From: an uncultured Armatimonadota bacterium
Lineage (GTDB): Bacteria > Armatimonadota > Armatimonadia > Armatimonadales > Armatimonadaceae
Reading direction: 5' to 3'
DNA length: 6,810 nucleotides
NCBI GenBank assembly: GCA_903924445.1
Contig: CAIYBQ010000435.1
Coordinates: 1-6,810, forward strand
Shown: positions 6,721 through 6,810 of the stretch, one piece after another
Position numbering within the stretch: the stretch's first letter is position 1
Layout of the letters: each line of letters opens with the position of its first letter
The notes under the pieces: model-generated
What the model saw: only the letters and a program-made list of their open reading frames with translations
What the model was told of the DNA's origin: nothing
The model's database searches: none
Translations under genes and position numbers: made by a program

Positions 6721-6810
6721 ATGCATGAACCTCTTTGGCAAGCGTTTGACTTTGGGCGCGGTGATCTTCAGTCGAAGAACAGCACATTCATGGGACCGAT
6801 GACCCTTGCG
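6721..6810 (+). CDS. NADH:flavin oxidoreductase (Old Yellow Enzyme family), 5' part only
   Basis: Thirty codons are visible before the right edge. The translation begins MHEPLWQAFDFGRG and continues to SKNSTFMGPMTLA (residues 18-30). This matches the opening of Old Yellow Enzyme-type FMN oxidoreductases: a short lead (LFxPFxxG), then LKNRxxMAPMT, where the PMT segment lines the flavin site. The usual arginine of LKNR is a serine here. ATG 6721 is the natural start because an in-frame TAA lies at 6709-6711, and TAAGGT about 6 nt upstream is a weak ribosome binding site. Family members reduce activated C=C bonds or related substrates with NAD(P)H; the substrate cannot be read from this fragment. 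The divergent LacI-family regulator next door probably controls it. The family call rests on a short stretch. Confidence 0.75.
   Translation, partial: MHEPLWQAFDFGRGDLQSKNSTFMGPMTLA

Noticed and set aside
6641..6802. A 53-codon plus-strand ORF starting ATG CGT TTA, with a basic amphipathic-looking product
   Set aside because: It overlaps the flavin oxidoreductase start out of frame and lacks a Shine-Dalgarno; the overlapping frame has a recognisable family match.

Overview
The window reads as an ordinary, gene-dense bacterial chromosome segment of moderately high GC. It holds six protein-coding genes, two of them cut by the window edges, and almost no spacer DNA. I see no RNA genes, insertion sequences, CRISPR arrays or phage genes. 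The taxon cannot be fixed from sequence alone. The ispE plus MobA-like nucleotidyltransferase pair, the GRGGGRAN variant in PEP carboxylase and the leaderless-looking promoters are compatible with a deep-branching group such as Armatimonadota. That is a low-confidence guess from memory.

Layout. Positions 1-2658 carry a compact three-gene minus-strand operon, transcribed right to left. It consists of a HEWGH zinc-metallopeptidase-like protein (364 aa), ispE of the MEP isoprenoid pathway (2-nt gap), and a MobA-like NTP transferase (ATGA overlap with ispE) that runs off the left edge. Positions 2711-5509 carry ppc, a full-length PEP carboxylase, on the plus strand. Positions 5514-6554 carry a LacI-family regulator on the minus strand, convergent with ppc and separated from it by only 4 nt. 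From 6721 to the right edge is the start of an Old Yellow Enzyme-type NADH:flavin oxidoreductase, divergent from the regulator.

The most interesting structure is the 52-bp gap between the metallopeptidase and ppc. It contains a perfect 10-bp inverted repeat, and each arm is an extended -10 element (TGCTAGAAT) pointing outward. Each -10 ends 6-7 nt before the start codon of its gene, so both transcripts are predicted to be leaderless. The two promoters are so close that RNA polymerase should not be able to occupy both at once. This suggests mutually exclusive firing of ppc, which makes oxaloacetate from PEP, and the isoprenoid operon, whose pathway starts from pyruvate and glyceraldehyde 3-phosphate. 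That regulatory reading is inference. The gene identities of ispE, ppc and the LacI regulator are secure. The substrates of the NTP transferase, the metallopeptidase and the flavin oxidoreductase are unknown.
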